This document shows, piece by piece, positions 14,340-21,054 of a stretch of DNA of 21,054 nt. Every line of letters begins with the position of its first letter. Within the stretch, counting starts at the first letter, position 1. Made by a program: the position numbers and the translations under genes. Location of the stretch: NCBI GenBank assembly GCA_021812825.1, contig JAKAMO010000042.1:1-21054 (forward strand). The letters run 5' to 3'. Below the pieces are notes generated by a model, which saw only the letters and a list, made by a program, of their open reading frames with translations, was not told where the DNA came from and ran no database searches. Origin of the DNA: a bacterium. GTDB taxonomy: Bacteria; Elusimicrobiota; Elusimicrobia; Elusimicrobiales; UBA9959.

Positions 14340-14987
14340 TTACTTTGAATAGAATTCGACTATCAGCTGCTCGTCCACGGAGATGCTGGACTCCGCGCGG
14401 TCGGGCCAGCGCACGAGCTTGCCCTTCTTGGAGCCGGCATCCCACGACAGGAAGCTGGGGCGGTAAGAGGTCTTCTCGGCGTGCTCGAGTCCCTGCTTGA
14501 CCAGCAGCGTCTCGGACACCTTCGGGCTGGCCGGGTTCAGGCTGATCTCGTCGCCGGGCTTCAGCATCGCGGAAGGGATCGAGAGCACGCGGCCGTTGAC
14601 GCAGACGTGGCCGTGGTTGACCAGCTGGCGGGCGCCCTTCAGCGACACCGCGTAGCCGAGCCTGCGCACGACGTTGTCCAGACGGACCTCAAGGAAGCGC
14701 AGCAGCGCGGCGCCGGTCTGGCCCTTGTCCTTGGAGGCCTTGGCGAAGAAGCGGCGGAACTGGGCCTCGTTCACCTGGGCGGACAGGCGGGCTATCTGCT
14801 TCTCGCGCAGATGCTTGCCGTAGTCCGACATCTTGTTCGGGCGGCCGCCGGAGGAGAAGCGCTTCTCCTTCTCGGCGCGCTGCGCCTTGTCCACGGCGCA
14901 GTTCGTGTGGCACTTCGTGCCCTTCAGGAACATCTTCTGGTTGACTTTCCTGCACTTCTTGCAGCTGGGTCCGGTATATCTCGACAT
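14340..14987 (-). CDS. rpsD: 30S ribosomal protein S4 (zinc-type)
   Basis: A 215-residue S4, a primary 16S rRNA binder and, in E. coli, translational repressor of this operon. The N-terminus carries Cys9, Cys12, Cys26 and Cys30 (C-X2-C-X13-C-X3-C), a zinc-binding form like that in Thermus rather than the cysteine-free form of E. coli. The S4 RNA-binding domain follows: LEVRLDNVVRRLGYAVS (about 104-120) and ARQLVNHGHVCVNGRV (about 124-139). ATG 14987 is preceded by AAGGAGA. It lies 29 nt after rpsK and 13 nt before rpoA. Confidence 0.98.
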   Translation of the reverse strand: MSRYTGPSCKKCRKVNQKMFLKGTKCHTNCAVDKAQRAEKEKRFSSGGRPNKMSDYGKHLREKQIARLSAQVNEAQFRRFFAKASKDKGQTGAALLRFLEVRLDNVVRRLGYAVSLKGARQLVNHGHVCVNGRVLSIPSAMLKPGDEISLNPASPKVSETLLVKQGLEHAEKTSYRPSFLSWDAGSKKGKLVRWPDRAESSISVDEQLIVEFYSK

Positions 14988-15016
14988 TGTAAAGGTCTCC
15001 TTGCTGATCTCTGGCG

Positions 15017-15445
15017 TTACACGCGGCGGGCCTTCGGGGGCCTGCAGCCGTTGTGCGGTATCGGGGTGACGTCCTTGATGGACACCACGTGTATGCCGCT
15101 CTGCGCGACGGCGCGGATAGCGGTCTCGCGGCCGGGGCCGGGGCCGCTGACGAAGACCATGGCCTGGCGCACGCCGTACTCCGCCGCGCGGGCCGCCGCC
15201 TTGCTGGCGGTGATCTGCGCCGCGAACGGCGTGCCCTTCTTGGTGCCGCGGAAGCCGTTGCCGCCGGAGGTGGACCAGGCTATCACGCCGCCCTTCTCGT
15301 CGGTGAAGGTAATGATGGTGTTGTTGAACGAGCAGTTCACGTACACGCGGGCGAACGGCACGCTGCGGTAGCGGCGGCGAGGCGCCGCCTTCTGCTCGGG
15401 TTTCTTCGCCCCTTCGGGCTGCTGGTTCTTGTTCTCTTCTGCCAT
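15017..15445 (-). CDS. rpsK: 30S ribosomal protein S11
   Basis: A 142-residue S11 of the platform of the small subunit. The core is standard: [16 protein letters not shown] (34-49), [34 protein letters not shown], and the C-terminal [14 protein letters not shown]. The N-terminus is extended by about a dozen polar residues ([19 protein letters not shown]), accounting for its length above the usual 125-130. The ATG at 15445 has only a distant GGAAG upstream; a strong GC hairpin lies 31 nt before the start, in the 62-nt gap after rpsM. Confidence 0.97.
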   Translation of the reverse strand: MAEENKNQQPEGAKKPEQKAAPRRRYRSVPFARVYVNCSFNNTIITFTDEKGGVIAWSTSGGNGFRGTKKGTPFAAQITASKAAARAAEYGVRQAMVFVSGPGPGRETAIRAVAQSGIHVVSIKDVTPIPHNGCRPPKARRV

Positions 15446-15475
15446 AGTCTTGGATCTTCCTTATTTAGTTTTCTC

Positions 15476-15499
15476 CCCCCGCCGCCTGGGCGGCGGGGG
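15476..15499 (-). other. strong GC hairpin between rpsM and rpsK
   Basis: A perfect 10-bp stem, CCCCCGCCGC/GCGGCGGGGG, with a CCAG loop on the minus strand, begins 8 nt after the rpsM stop codon. The following bases are GAGAAAAC, not a U-tract, so it should not terminate transcription toward rpsK. It may be an RNA-processing or stability element, or a site for autoregulation inside the alpha operon; those roles are inference. Confidence 0.5.
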
Positions 15500-15507
15500 T
15501 TTGCGGC

Positions 15508-15906
15508 TTAGGCCTTCCCGGTCGGGGAGGCTGTCTTATTGGCCGAGCCGACGGTGCGGCGGCGTCCGCGGCGGGTGCGGCCGTTGGTGCGGGTGCGCTG
15601 ACCGCGCACCGGCAGGTTCCTGCGGTGCCTGTAGCCGCGGTAGCTGTTTATCTCGACGTAACGCTTCAGGTTGGCGGTGATCTCTCTGCGGAGCTCGCCC
15701 TCAACCTTGTACTCCTTGGAAATGACGGAGTTCAGCAGACCGACCTGATCTTCGTTCAGGTCCTTCACCCGGGTATCCGGGTTGATCTGGGCGCTCAGGG
15801 CGGCCAGGATCTTGGCGGCCAGCGGGCGGCCTATGCCGTAAACGTAGGCCAGAGCCACGCTGATCTTCTTCTCTCTCGGTAAGTCCACACCTGCTATACG
15901 TGCCAT
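15508..15906 (-). CDS. rpsM: 30S ribosomal protein S13
   Basis: A 132-residue S13 that sits in the head of the small subunit and contacts the P-site tRNA and large subunit. It opens [21 protein letters not shown] (in two parts: [10 protein letters not shown] and [16 protein letters not shown]), contains a helix-two-turn-helix middle, and ends with [21 protein letters not shown] followed by a basic tail. The tail is about ten residues longer than in E. coli ([12 protein letters not shown]). ATG 15906 has AAGGAGA 5 nt upstream. It lies 62 nt after rpmJ, the usual position at the head of the alpha operon. Confidence 0.98.
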   Translation of the reverse strand: MARIAGVDLPREKKISVALAYVYGIGRPLAAKILAALSAQINPDTRVKDLNEDQVGLLNSVISKEYKVEGELRREITANLKRYVEINSYRGYRHRRNLPVRGQRTRTNGRTRRGRRRTVGSANKTASPTGKA

Positions 15907-15968
15907 ACTTTCTCCTTGCTGCTGCTGTAATCGGTCACCGGCGGATGACGCTGGTCACCAGCCGGGCT

Positions 15969-16082
15969 TTAGCCCTGGCGCTGCTTGTGGCGGGGGTCGC
16001 CGCATATAACGCGCACAACGCCCTTGCGCCTGACTATCTTGCACTTCTGGCAAATCTTCTTCACGCTCGCTCTTACTTTCAT
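15969..16082 (-). CDS. rpmJ: 50S ribosomal protein L36 (zinc-type)
   Basis: A 37-residue L36. Reading the minus strand from ATG 16080-16082 gives [15 protein letters not shown], then [22 protein letters not shown], ending with TAA at 15969-15971. Cys11, Cys14, Cys27 and His32 form the zinc site of the C+ type. AGAGGTG lies about 6 nt upstream of the start. It sits between infA and rpsM, its standard place, and shares their direction. A 5-bp hairpin in the 29-nt gap from infA is weak and unassigned. Confidence 0.97.
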   Translation of the reverse strand: MKVRASVKKICQKCKIVRRKGVVRVICGDPRHKQRQG

Positions 16083-16111
16083 TGAAGCACCTCTGTGCGC
16101 CGAGACGGCGC

Positions 16112-16333
16112 TTATTTTTCCCTGTAAACTATACGGCCCTTGCTGAGATCGTAGGGAGAAAGCTCCAGCTTCACCTTGTCGCCCGGCAGGATCTTGATGT
16201 GATGGATGCGCATCTTGCCGGAGATTATGCCGAGTATCGTCTTCCCGGGGGCTATCTCCACCTTGAACGTGGCGTTCGGGAGGGACTCCTTGACTATCCC
16301 CTCCAGCTCTATCTTGTCGCTGTTCTCGGACAT
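16112..16333 (-). CDS. infA: translation initiation factor IF-1
   Basis: A 73-residue single-OB-fold IF-1 that occupies the ribosomal A site during initiation. Typical segments are [20 protein letters not shown] (7-26), [21 protein letters not shown] (in parts: [25 protein letters not shown]) and the end KGRIVYREK. The start ATG 16333 has no Shine-Dalgarno within 25 nt; instead the upstream bases are almost all A/T and include TATAAT. It follows map by 38 nt and precedes rpmJ by 29 nt, as in most bacteria. The start is certain from family length. Confidence 0.97.
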   Translation of the reverse strand: MSENSDKIELEGIVKESLPNATFKVEIAPGKTILGIISGKMRIHHIKILPGDKVKLELSPYDLSKGRIVYREK

Positions 16334-16370
16334 ATTTATATATTATACAAAATAAGGGCTTCTCTCCGAA
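16334..16370 (-). promoter_or_regulatory. probable internal promoter giving a nearly leaderless infA mRNA
   Basis: In the map-infA gap the minus strand reads TATAAT at 16342-16347, a perfect -10 box, followed by ATATAAAT and the infA ATG. The 17-nt spacer leads back to TTCGGA (16365-16370), a weak -35 (3 of 6). Transcription would start near 16335, about 2 nt before ATG. This AT block is unusual against the GC-rich surroundings and coincides with the absence of a Shine-Dalgarno, which both fit promoter use. It would express infA, rpmJ and the alpha operon independently of upstream spc transcription. Confidence 0.6.
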
Positions 16371-16371
16371 A

Positions 16372-17121
16372 CTACGCCCTGCTCAGCACGTCGCAGCCAT
16401 CCTCCGTAACGGCCACCGTGTGCTCGTAATGGGCGGCCAGGCTCCCGTCCGCCGAGACGGCCGTCCAGCCGTCGTTCCTCACTATCACGTCCGCCCTGCC
16501 CAGGCAGAGCATCGGTTCTATCGCCAGGGTCATCCCCGGCTTCAGGACCGGCCCGGTTCCGGGCTTCCCGAAATTCGGTATCGAGGGCTCCTCGTGCAGG
16601 TGCCGGCCTATGCCGTGGCCGGTGAACTCCCTGACCACCGACATCCCGTTGCCCTCCGCATACTCCTGCACCGCGCGGGAGACGTCTCCGAGCCTCGCGC
16701 CGGCCCTCACCTTCGAGAGAGCGGCCTCGAGCGATCCGCTCGTGACCTCCATCAGGCGCCTTGCCTGCGGCGAGATCTCGCCGGACGCCACGGTGACGGC
16801 GGCGTCGCCGTAGAAACCTCCGCAGACCGCGCCCATGTCCAGGCTGACGATGTCGCCCTCCCGGACCACCCTTTTCGGGCTGGGTATGCCGTGGACTATC
16901 TCCTCGTTGATGGACACGCACAGCGTGGCGGGATATCCCCGGTAGCCCAGAAAGGCGGGCACCGCACCCAGCTCGCGAACGCGCTTCTCCGCGAATTTGT
17001 CAAGTTCCGCCGTGGTCACCCCCGGCCTGACCAGGGGTTTGAGCTGCGCCAGCACTTCGGCCACCACGCGGGAGGCCCGGCGCATGCTCTCTATCTCTGC
17101 CGGCGTCTTTATCTCGATCAC
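16372..17121 (-). CDS. map: type I methionine aminopeptidase
   Basis: A 249-residue metalloenzyme that removes the initiator methionine from nascent proteins. All five metal ligands of the family are recognisable: two Asp in [17 protein letters not shown], His in [15 protein letters not shown], Glu in TLAIEPM, and Glu in [11 protein letters not shown]. There is no N-terminal zinc finger extension. The start codon is GTG at 17119-17121 and overlaps the adk TGA (GTGA, 4-nt overlap), so coupling is likely; the opening I-E-I-K-T-P matches family starts. It is 38 nt before infA. Confidence 0.97.
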   Translation of the reverse strand: MIEIKTPAEIESMRRASRVVAEVLAQLKPLVRPGVTTAELDKFAEKRVRELGAVPAFLGYRGYPATLCVSINEEIVHGIPSPKRVVREGDIVSLDMGAVCGGFYGDAAVTVASGEISPQARRLMEVTSGSLEAALSKVRAGARLGDVSRAVQEYAEGNGMSVVREFTGHGIGRHLHEEPSIPNFGKPGTGPVLKPGMTLAIEPMLCLGRADVIVRNDGWTAVSADGSLAAHYEHTVAVTEDGCDVLSRA

Positions 17122-17759
17122 GGCTTGCGCAGCAGGGCGGAGACCTTTTCCGCCACGGCTTCCGGGGGCTGCGAGCCGTCCGCCTCGTAAAAGCTTCCGG
17201 AGGCCCTGTAATAGGCCAGCAGCGGCTCGGTCTGGTCGCGGTAGACCTGCAGGCGCCGGTCTATCACCGCCGGCTTGTCGTCGTCGCGGACCATCAGCGG
17301 CTTGCCGCAGGCGTCGCAGACGTTCTCCTTGGCCGGCGGGGCCGAAATGGTGTTATAGATCTTCCCGCAGCCGGTGCAGGTGCGCCTCGCGCCCAGGCGC
17401 CTGGTCACCTCTTCCTCGGAAACATTGAGGAAGACGACCGCGTCCACCGCCTGGCCGCGGGAGGATATCCACGCGTCCAGCCCTTCCGCCTGCTCCACCG
17501 TGCGGGGGAAGCCGTCGAAAAGGAGCCCGCGCGTCTCGCCGTTCAGCCGCGACTTGAGAACCTCGAGGACCAGCTTGTCCGGTACCAGCCGGCCGGCGTT
17601 AAGATAACCGGCCGCTTCCTGGCCGAGAGGCGTCTTCTTCGCCAGCTCCTCCCGGAAGATATCCCCGGTGGAGACGTGGAACATGTTCAGCTTCTGAGAA
17701 AGAACCTTGGCCTGTGTCCCTTTCCCGGAACCAGGGTACCCCAGCAGGACAATATTCAT
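17118..17759 (-). CDS. adk: adenylate kinase (zinc LID type)
   Basis: A 213-residue adenylate kinase that balances ATP, ADP and AMP. The P-loop is GYPGSGKGT (7-15), followed by HVSTGDIFREE (28-38) and the LLFDGFPRT segment (79-87). The LID carries Cys128, Cys131, Cys148 and Cys151 (C-X2-C-X16-C-X2-C), a structural zinc site seen in Gram-positive and some other lineages but absent from E. coli Adk. ATG 17759 has GGAGG 4 nt upstream. It lies 43 nt after secY, with a strong hairpin in between, and overlaps map by 4 nt. Confidence 0.97.
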   Translation of the reverse strand: MNIVLLGYPGSGKGTQAKVLSQKLNMFHVSTGDIFREELAKKTPLGQEAAGYLNAGRLVPDKLVLEVLKSRLNGETRGLLFDGFPRTVEQAEGLDAWISSRGQAVDAVVFLNVSEEEVTRRLGARRTCTGCGKIYNTISAPPAKENVCDACGKPLMVRDDDKPAVIDRRLQVYRDQTEPLLAYYRASGSFYEADGSQPPEAVAEKVSALLRKP

Positions 17760-17777
17760 GCTTCCCTCCAGCCTGTT

Positions 17778-17802
17778 CCCGGGCCGGTCGCCGCGGCCCG
17801 GG
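17778..17802 (-). other. GC hairpin directly after the secY stop codon
   Basis: A perfect 8-bp stem CCCGGGCC/GGCCCGGG, extendable by one G-C pair, with a loop of about 7-9 nt, starts at the base after the secY TGA. The following minus-strand bases are AACAGG, without a U-tract. It ends 11 nt before the adk GGAGG. It may reduce secY-adk read-through or protect mRNA ends; a strict terminator is unlikely because adk and map need transcription. Confidence 0.45.
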
Positions 17803-19134
17803 TCAGGTCCCGACGTTGAACCAGCGGCCTTTTACCTTGGAGTTCTTGTAAAAGCCCTCGTAGTTGCGCATCACCAGATGCGCCTCGGTCTGCGCTATCG
17901 TATCGAGGGCTACGCCCACTACGATCAGCAGAGAGGTGCCGCCGAAGTAGAACGGCACGTTGAACTTGGCCCGCAGGTAGTCGGGCAGCACGGCGATGGC
18001 GGCCACGAACAGCGCGCCGCCGAGCGTGATGCGGTTGAGCACCCACTCGATGTGCTGGGCCGTCGGCTCGCCCGGGCGGATGCCGGGGATGAAGCCGCCC
18101 CACTTCTTCATGTTCTCGGCCAGGTCCTTCGGGTTGATGCTGACGGAGTTGTAGAAGTAGCAGAAAAAGACGATCAGGGCCACGTAGGTCAGCTGGTAGA
18201 TGACGCTGGTGTGGTTCATCAGCGACATCAGTTTCTGCGCCCAGGCGGCCTGCGGGTTGAAGGAGCCTATGGTGTAAGGCACGCTCAGCAGCGATACCGC
18301 GAAGATGACCGCGATGACGCCGCTCTGGTCCACCTTCAGCGGCAGGAACGTGGAGGCGCCGCCCATCATCTTGCGGCCCACCATGCGCTGCGCGTACTGC
18401 ACCGGGATCTTACGCTGCGCGGTCTCCACCCACACCACGAACGCGATGATGGCCAGGACCGCTGCCAGTATCAGCAGGCCGGAGATCAGCGTGATCTCGT
18501 CTATCCGTATCAGTTCTATCATGCCCATTACGGCGGAGGGCAGCCGGTTCACGATGCCGGCGAAGATGATCAGCGAGATGCCGTTGCCTATGCCGCGCTC
18601 GGTGATCTGCTCGCCCAGCCACATCACGAAGACGGTGCCGGTGACCAGCGTCAGCACGGTGACGAAGTAGAAGGCGAAGGTCGGGTTGGCCACTATCTGC
18701 GGCCCGTCGCCATTCGCGCCCATCTTGGTCAGGGCTATCGTGAGGCCCAGCGACTGGAACGCCGCCAGGAACAGCGTGAAATAGCGGGTGAACTGGGTTA
18801 TCTTCTTGCGGCCGCTCTCGCCTTCCTTGGCCAGCCTGTCCAGCATGGGGAAGATGTGAGCGCCCTGCACCAGGCTCATGATGATGGACGCGTTGATGTA
18901 CGGCATCACGCCCATCGAGAAGATGGAGAACCTGCCCAGCGCGCCGCCCGAGAAGATATCCAGGAACCCGAGCAGCGAGCCCTTCTGCGACTCGAACAGA
19001 GCGTGCAGAGCGGCCGTGTTTATGCCGGGTATCGGGATGGAGGCGCCGAGCCGGTAGACGGCCAGCGCCCCGAGCACGAAGAATATCCGCTTTTTAAGGT
19101 CCTGTATCTTAAAAATGTCGGTTATCTGCTGCAT
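17803..19134 (-). CDS. secY: Sec translocon channel subunit SecY
   Basis: A 443-residue inner-membrane protein with ten expected membrane segments; it forms the protein-conducting channel with SecE and SecG. Typical sequences: LGALAVYRLGASIPIPGIN near the first segment (about 16-34), LGFLDIFSGGALGRFSIFSMGVMPYI in the plug region (short parts FSGGALGRFSIFSMG and VMPYINASI), QRKIPVQYAQR in the C4-C5 loop, LPLKVDQSGVIAVIFA, and the closing MRNYEGFYK. Length is normal. The ATG overlaps the rplO stop by one base (TAATG), so translation is probably coupled. Only one copy is seen here. Confidence 0.98.
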   Translation of the reverse strand: MQQITDIFKIQDLKKRIFFVLGALAVYRLGASIPIPGINTAALHALFESQKGSLLGFLDIFSGGALGRFSIFSMGVMPYINASIIMSLVQGAHIFPMLDRLAKEGESGRKKITQFTRYFTLFLAAFQSLGLTIALTKMGANGDGPQIVANPTFAFYFVTVLTLVTGTVFVMWLGEQITERGIGNGISLIIFAGIVNRLPSAVMGMIELIRIDEITLISGLLILAAVLAIIAFVVWVETAQRKIPVQYAQRMVGRKMMGGASTFLPLKVDQSGVIAVIFAVSLLSVPYTIGSFNPQAAWAQKLMSLMNHTSVIYQLTYVALIVFFCYFYNSVSINPKDLAENMKKWGGFIPGIRPGEPTAQHIEWVLNRITLGGALFVAAIAVLPDYLRAKFNVPFYFGGTSLLIVVGVALDTIAQTEAHLVMRNYEGFYKNSKVKGRWFNVGT

Positions 19135-19604
19135 TATTTCTTATCCGTTTTGGGGGCCGTTATCAGGGCGGCCTTGCCGCCGGCCTTCTCGATCTTCTCC
19201 TTGGCGGAAGCGGAGAAAGCGTGAGCCTTAACGTTCAGGGCCTTCTTCAGCTCGCCGTCGCCGAGCACCTTTATCAGCTCGGGCTTCTTGACGAGGCGGG
19301 CCTTGACCATGGCTTCCGGGGTTACCTCGGAGCCGGAGGCGAAGTTCTTCTCCAGCGAGGAGACGTTGACCCACTGGTACTCGGTGCGGAAGTTGACGTT
19401 GTTGAAGCCGCTCTTCGGAACGCGCCTCAGCAGCGGGGTCTGGCCGCCCTCGAAACCGGACGGCTTGGGGCCGCCGGAAGTGGAGTTCTGGCCTTTCTGA
19501 CCGCGGGTGGAGGTCTGCCCGTGACCGGAGCCCTGGCCTGTGCCGAGGCGCTTCTTCCTGTGCACGGAACCGGGTTTGGGTTTGAGATTGTTGAGTCCGA
19601 CCAT
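19134..19604 (-). CDS. rplO: 50S ribosomal protein L15
   Basis: A 156-residue L15, a late-assembly large-subunit protein. The N-terminal glycine/basic extension is typical: NLKPKPGSVHRKKRLGTGQG, then HGQTSTRGQKGQNSTSGG, GFEGGQTPLLRRVPKSGF. The C-terminal half contains VKARLVKKPELIKVLGDGELKK and ends in a Lys-rich tail. ATG 19604 has AGGAGA 8 nt upstream. It directly follows rpsE across only 37 nt, so the usual rpmD (L30) is missing between them. The stop overlaps secY by one base. Confidence 0.97.
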   Translation of the reverse strand: MVGLNNLKPKPGSVHRKKRLGTGQGSGHGQTSTRGQKGQNSTSGGPKPSGFEGGQTPLLRRVPKSGFNNVNFRTEYQWVNVSSLEKNFASGSEVTPEAMVKARLVKKPELIKVLGDGELKKALNVKAHAFSASAKEKIEKAGGKAALITAPKTDKK

Positions 19605-19641
19605 AGTTTTTCTCCTGTGTGCTTTGGTATCCGGGGCGGCC

Positions 19642-20193
19642 TTATTCCTTGCCGCGGAGCTTCATGACCTCGTCCCTGGTGCGCAGCTTCTTCAGCGCGT
19701 CGATGGTGGCATAGACGGAGTTGAACGCGTTGCGGGTGCCGAGGTTCTTCGTCAGGATGTTCTTGACACCGGCCGCTTCCAGCACGGCGCGCACGCCGCC
19801 TCCGGCTATCAGGCCGGTGCCGCCCACGGCGGGCTTCATCCACACCTTGCCGGAGCCGAACTTGCCCTCCACCTCGTGCGGGATCGTGAAGTTCTCGATC
19901 GGGAACTGGAACATGTCCTTGCGGGCGCCGGCGGTGCCCTTCTGGATCGCGCCCTGCACCTCGTTGGACTTGCCGAGGCCGGCGCCGACCTTGCCGTTGC
20001 TGTCTCCGACCACTACAAGGGCGTTGAAGGAGAAGCGCTTGCCGCCCTTGACGACCTTGGTAACGCGGTTGATGACGACGGTGACGACCTTCTCTTCTTT
20101 CGCGTCGGTCAGGTCGAGTTCCATCGCCTCTCCGGGTTTGCCCTGGGCGCTGAGTTCCTTGCTGGTCTTGAGCTGTTTCTGGTTTCTGAGCAT
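19642..20193 (-). CDS. rpsE: 30S ribosomal protein S5
   Basis: A 183-residue S5, involved in decoding fidelity. The N-terminal double-stranded RNA-binding part has [20 protein letters not shown] and [20 protein letters not shown]; the C-terminal part has [23 protein letters not shown]. About 30 polar residues precede the fold. I chose ATG 20193, preceded by AAGGGAG at 8 nt, over the ATG at 20226, which has no clear site and would add 11 residues. rplR lies 58 nt upstream of this start and rplO follows after 37 nt. Confidence 0.95.
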   Translation of the reverse strand: MLRNQKQLKTSKELSAQGKPGEAMELDLTDAKEEKVVTVVINRVTKVVKGGKRFSFNALVVVGDSNGKVGAGLGKSNEVQGAIQKGTAGARKDMFQFPIENFTIPHEVEGKFGSGKVWMKPAVGGTGLIAGGGVRAVLEAAGVKNILTKNLGTRNAFNSVYATIDALKKLRTRDEVMKLRGKE

Positions 20194-20251
20194 TTTGGCT
20201 TCTCCCTTAGGCCGCTTGATGAGCATAGCTCTTGTGCGGCACAGACATAGT

Positions 20252-20614
20252 CTAGAATTTCAGGCCGGCTTCGCGGGCCGCGTCGGCCAGCGCCTTGATG
20301 CGGCCGTGGTAGATCCTGCCGCCGCGGTCGAAACATACCTCGGTCACGCCCTTGGCTACGGCGCGCTTGGCGAGCAGCGCACCCACGACCTTCGCGGAGG
20401 CGATGCTCTTACCGGACTTCAGCTTGCCCTTCAGTTCCTTGTCCACGCTGGAGGCGGCGACGAGGGTGGTGCCCTTCACGTCGTCGACGACCTGCGCGTA
20501 CAGATGCTTCGCGCCGCGGTAAACGCTGAGGCGCGGCCTCTTGATGCCGTTCTCCAGCAGCTTGCTGCGGGAGCGGGTCTTGCGGAACTCGTATCTTTCC
20601 TGTTTGCTTATCAT
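20252..20614 (-). CDS. rplR: 50S ribosomal protein L18
   Basis: A 120-residue L18 that binds 5S rRNA. It begins with the basic [27 protein letters not shown] segment (parts: [29 protein letters not shown] at 25-45) and ends with [26 protein letters not shown] (core [20 protein letters not shown]). Length is standard. ATG 20614 has AGGAGA about 11 nt upstream. It stands between rplF and rpsE as in most spc operons. Confidence 0.97.
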   Translation of the reverse strand: MISKQERYEFRKTRSRSKLLENGIKRPRLSVYRGAKHLYAQVVDDVKGTTLVAASSVDKELKGKLKSGKSIASAKVVGALLAKRAVAKGVTEVCFDRGGRIYHGRIKALADAAREAGLKF

Positions 20615-20649
20615 AATCGGTTCGTTCTCCTGTCGTGCTTGCGCGCCCG

Positions 20650-21054
20650 TTACTTCTTGGCGGCGCCGGCGCCGGCCGCGGTCTTGCCGGCCTTGCGGAT
20701 GATGTGCTCGCCCTGGTACCTGATGCCGGTGCCCTTGTAAGGCTCGGGCTTCTTGATCCTCTTGATCTGGGCGGCCAGGTTGCCGACGACCTCGCGGTCG
20801 ATGCCCTTGATCGTCAGCACGGTCTGCTTGGGGTCGAAGGACATCTTGATGCCCTTCGGTATGTCCATCAGCACCGGGTGGGAGAAGCCGAGCGTCAGCG
20901 ACACGCGGTTCCCTTCCACGGAACCCTTGAAGCCTACGCCGCTGATCTCGAGCACCTTCTCGAACTCCTTGGTCACGCCGGCGACCATGTTGTTGATGCG
21001 CGCGCGGGTGGTGCCGAACAGGGCGGCCTTGTCGGCGGCGCCCTGGGCGACGCT
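20650..21054 (-). CDS. rplF: 50S ribosomal protein L6 (partial, C-terminal part)
   Basis: The reading frame is open to the window edge, giving 134 residues without the N-terminus. From the edge the sequence runs ...[18 protein letters not shown], matching the L6 H-G-x-x-R-A-x-x-x-N-M-V-x-G-V motif, then [22 protein letters not shown], and the diagnostic end [21 protein letters not shown]. The internal Met at 20988 is not the start. L6 sits near the factor-binding site of the large subunit. A short Ala/Lys tail follows the usual family end. rplR follows after 35 nt. Confidence 0.96.
   Translation of the reverse strand, partial: SVAQGAADKAALFGTTRARINNMVAGVTKEFEKVLEISGVGFKGSVEGNRVSLTLGFSHPVLMDIPKGIKMSFDPKQTVLTIKGIDREVVGNLAAQIKRIKKPEPYKGTGIRYQGEHIIRKAGKTAAGAGAAKK

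Noticed and set aside
15932..15962. Two GGTCACC palindromes 20 nt apart in the rpmJ-rpsM gap
   Set aside because: Too short and with one-base centres; could be chance in GC-rich DNA. No regulator or spacing rule supports a binding site.
16097..16118. Plus-strand terminator-like GCGCC-GAGAC-GGCGC followed by TTATTTTT
   Set aside because: No plus-strand gene ends here, and the T-run is the infA stop region read backwards; on the minus strand there is no U-tract after the stem.
17760..17802. secY-adk hairpin as a true intrinsic terminator
   Set aside because: No U-tract follows and adk, map and infA would be cut off from upstream promoters.
17707..19224. Plus-strand open frame of 505 codons opposite secY
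   Set aside because: Antisense shadow of secY, rich in His, Asp and Gln with no domain pattern.
20194..20226. Longer rpsE from ATG 20226
   Set aside because: No clear Shine-Dalgarno there; ATG 20193 has AAGGGAG at good spacing. The longer form is not excluded.
1..21054. CRISPR arrays, tRNA or rRNA genes, insertion sequences, integrase sites
   Set aside because: Scanned by eye on both strands; no repeated units, cloverleaf-like or transposase sequences were found in the short gaps.

Overview
The window is a dense, GC-rich (clearly above 60% by eye) bacterial chromosome segment. Every gene I can support lies on the minus strand, so transcription runs from high to low coordinates and neighbours are close or overlapping. 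Read in that direction it starts inside the spc ribosomal operon: rplF (cut by the window edge), rplR, rpsE, rplO, secY, adk, map, infA, rpmJ. It continues through the alpha operon: rpsM, rpsK, rpsD, rpoA, rplQ. Only 6 nt after rplQ it runs into the rod-shape operon: mreB, mreC, mreD, mrdA (PBP2), rodA. Then come a DUF2344 (TIGR03936-type) gene, an RNase E/G gene, a periplasmic N-acetylmuramoyl-L-alanine amidase, murI and a small secreted protein, ended by a terminator-like hairpin. A second transcription unit appears to start at a HicA-like gene and carries a small lipoprotein, a ComB-like gene, queC and the start of queE (cut by the left edge).

Functionally, the right half makes ribosomal proteins, the RNA polymerase alpha subunit, the protein-export channel and enzymes of early protein maturation. 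The middle builds and remodels the lateral wall: MreBCD scaffold, PBP2/RodA synthase, amidase, and D-glutamate supply by MurI. The left end holds preQ0 (7-deazaguanine) synthesis genes behind a HicA-like gene and uncharacterised envelope genes.

The organism is a diderm-like, peptidoglycan-making, probably rod-shaped bacterium: it has MreBCD-PBP2-RodA, an AMIN-type amidase and lipoproteins. Zinc-type S4, L36 and adenylate kinase, absence of L30 between S5 and L15, and fusion of the ribosomal and mre clusters suggest a deep or under-sampled phylum. A GC-rich Elusimicrobiota relative is my guess at low confidence; it is not shown by the sequence.

Most genes are housekeeping, and no defence system, CRISPR array, tRNA, rRNA or insertion sequence was seen. 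The unusual signals are small: an AT-rich TATAAT box that would give infA a nearly leaderless mRNA; a solitary HicA-like protein with Tyr where the catalytic His is expected; a hairpin between the Shine-Dalgarno and start codon of mreC; several strong GC hairpins after stop codons without U-tracts; a RodA with about 75 extra residues; and heavy use of the ATA isoleucine codon despite high GC. No intergenic gap exceeds about 100 nt.
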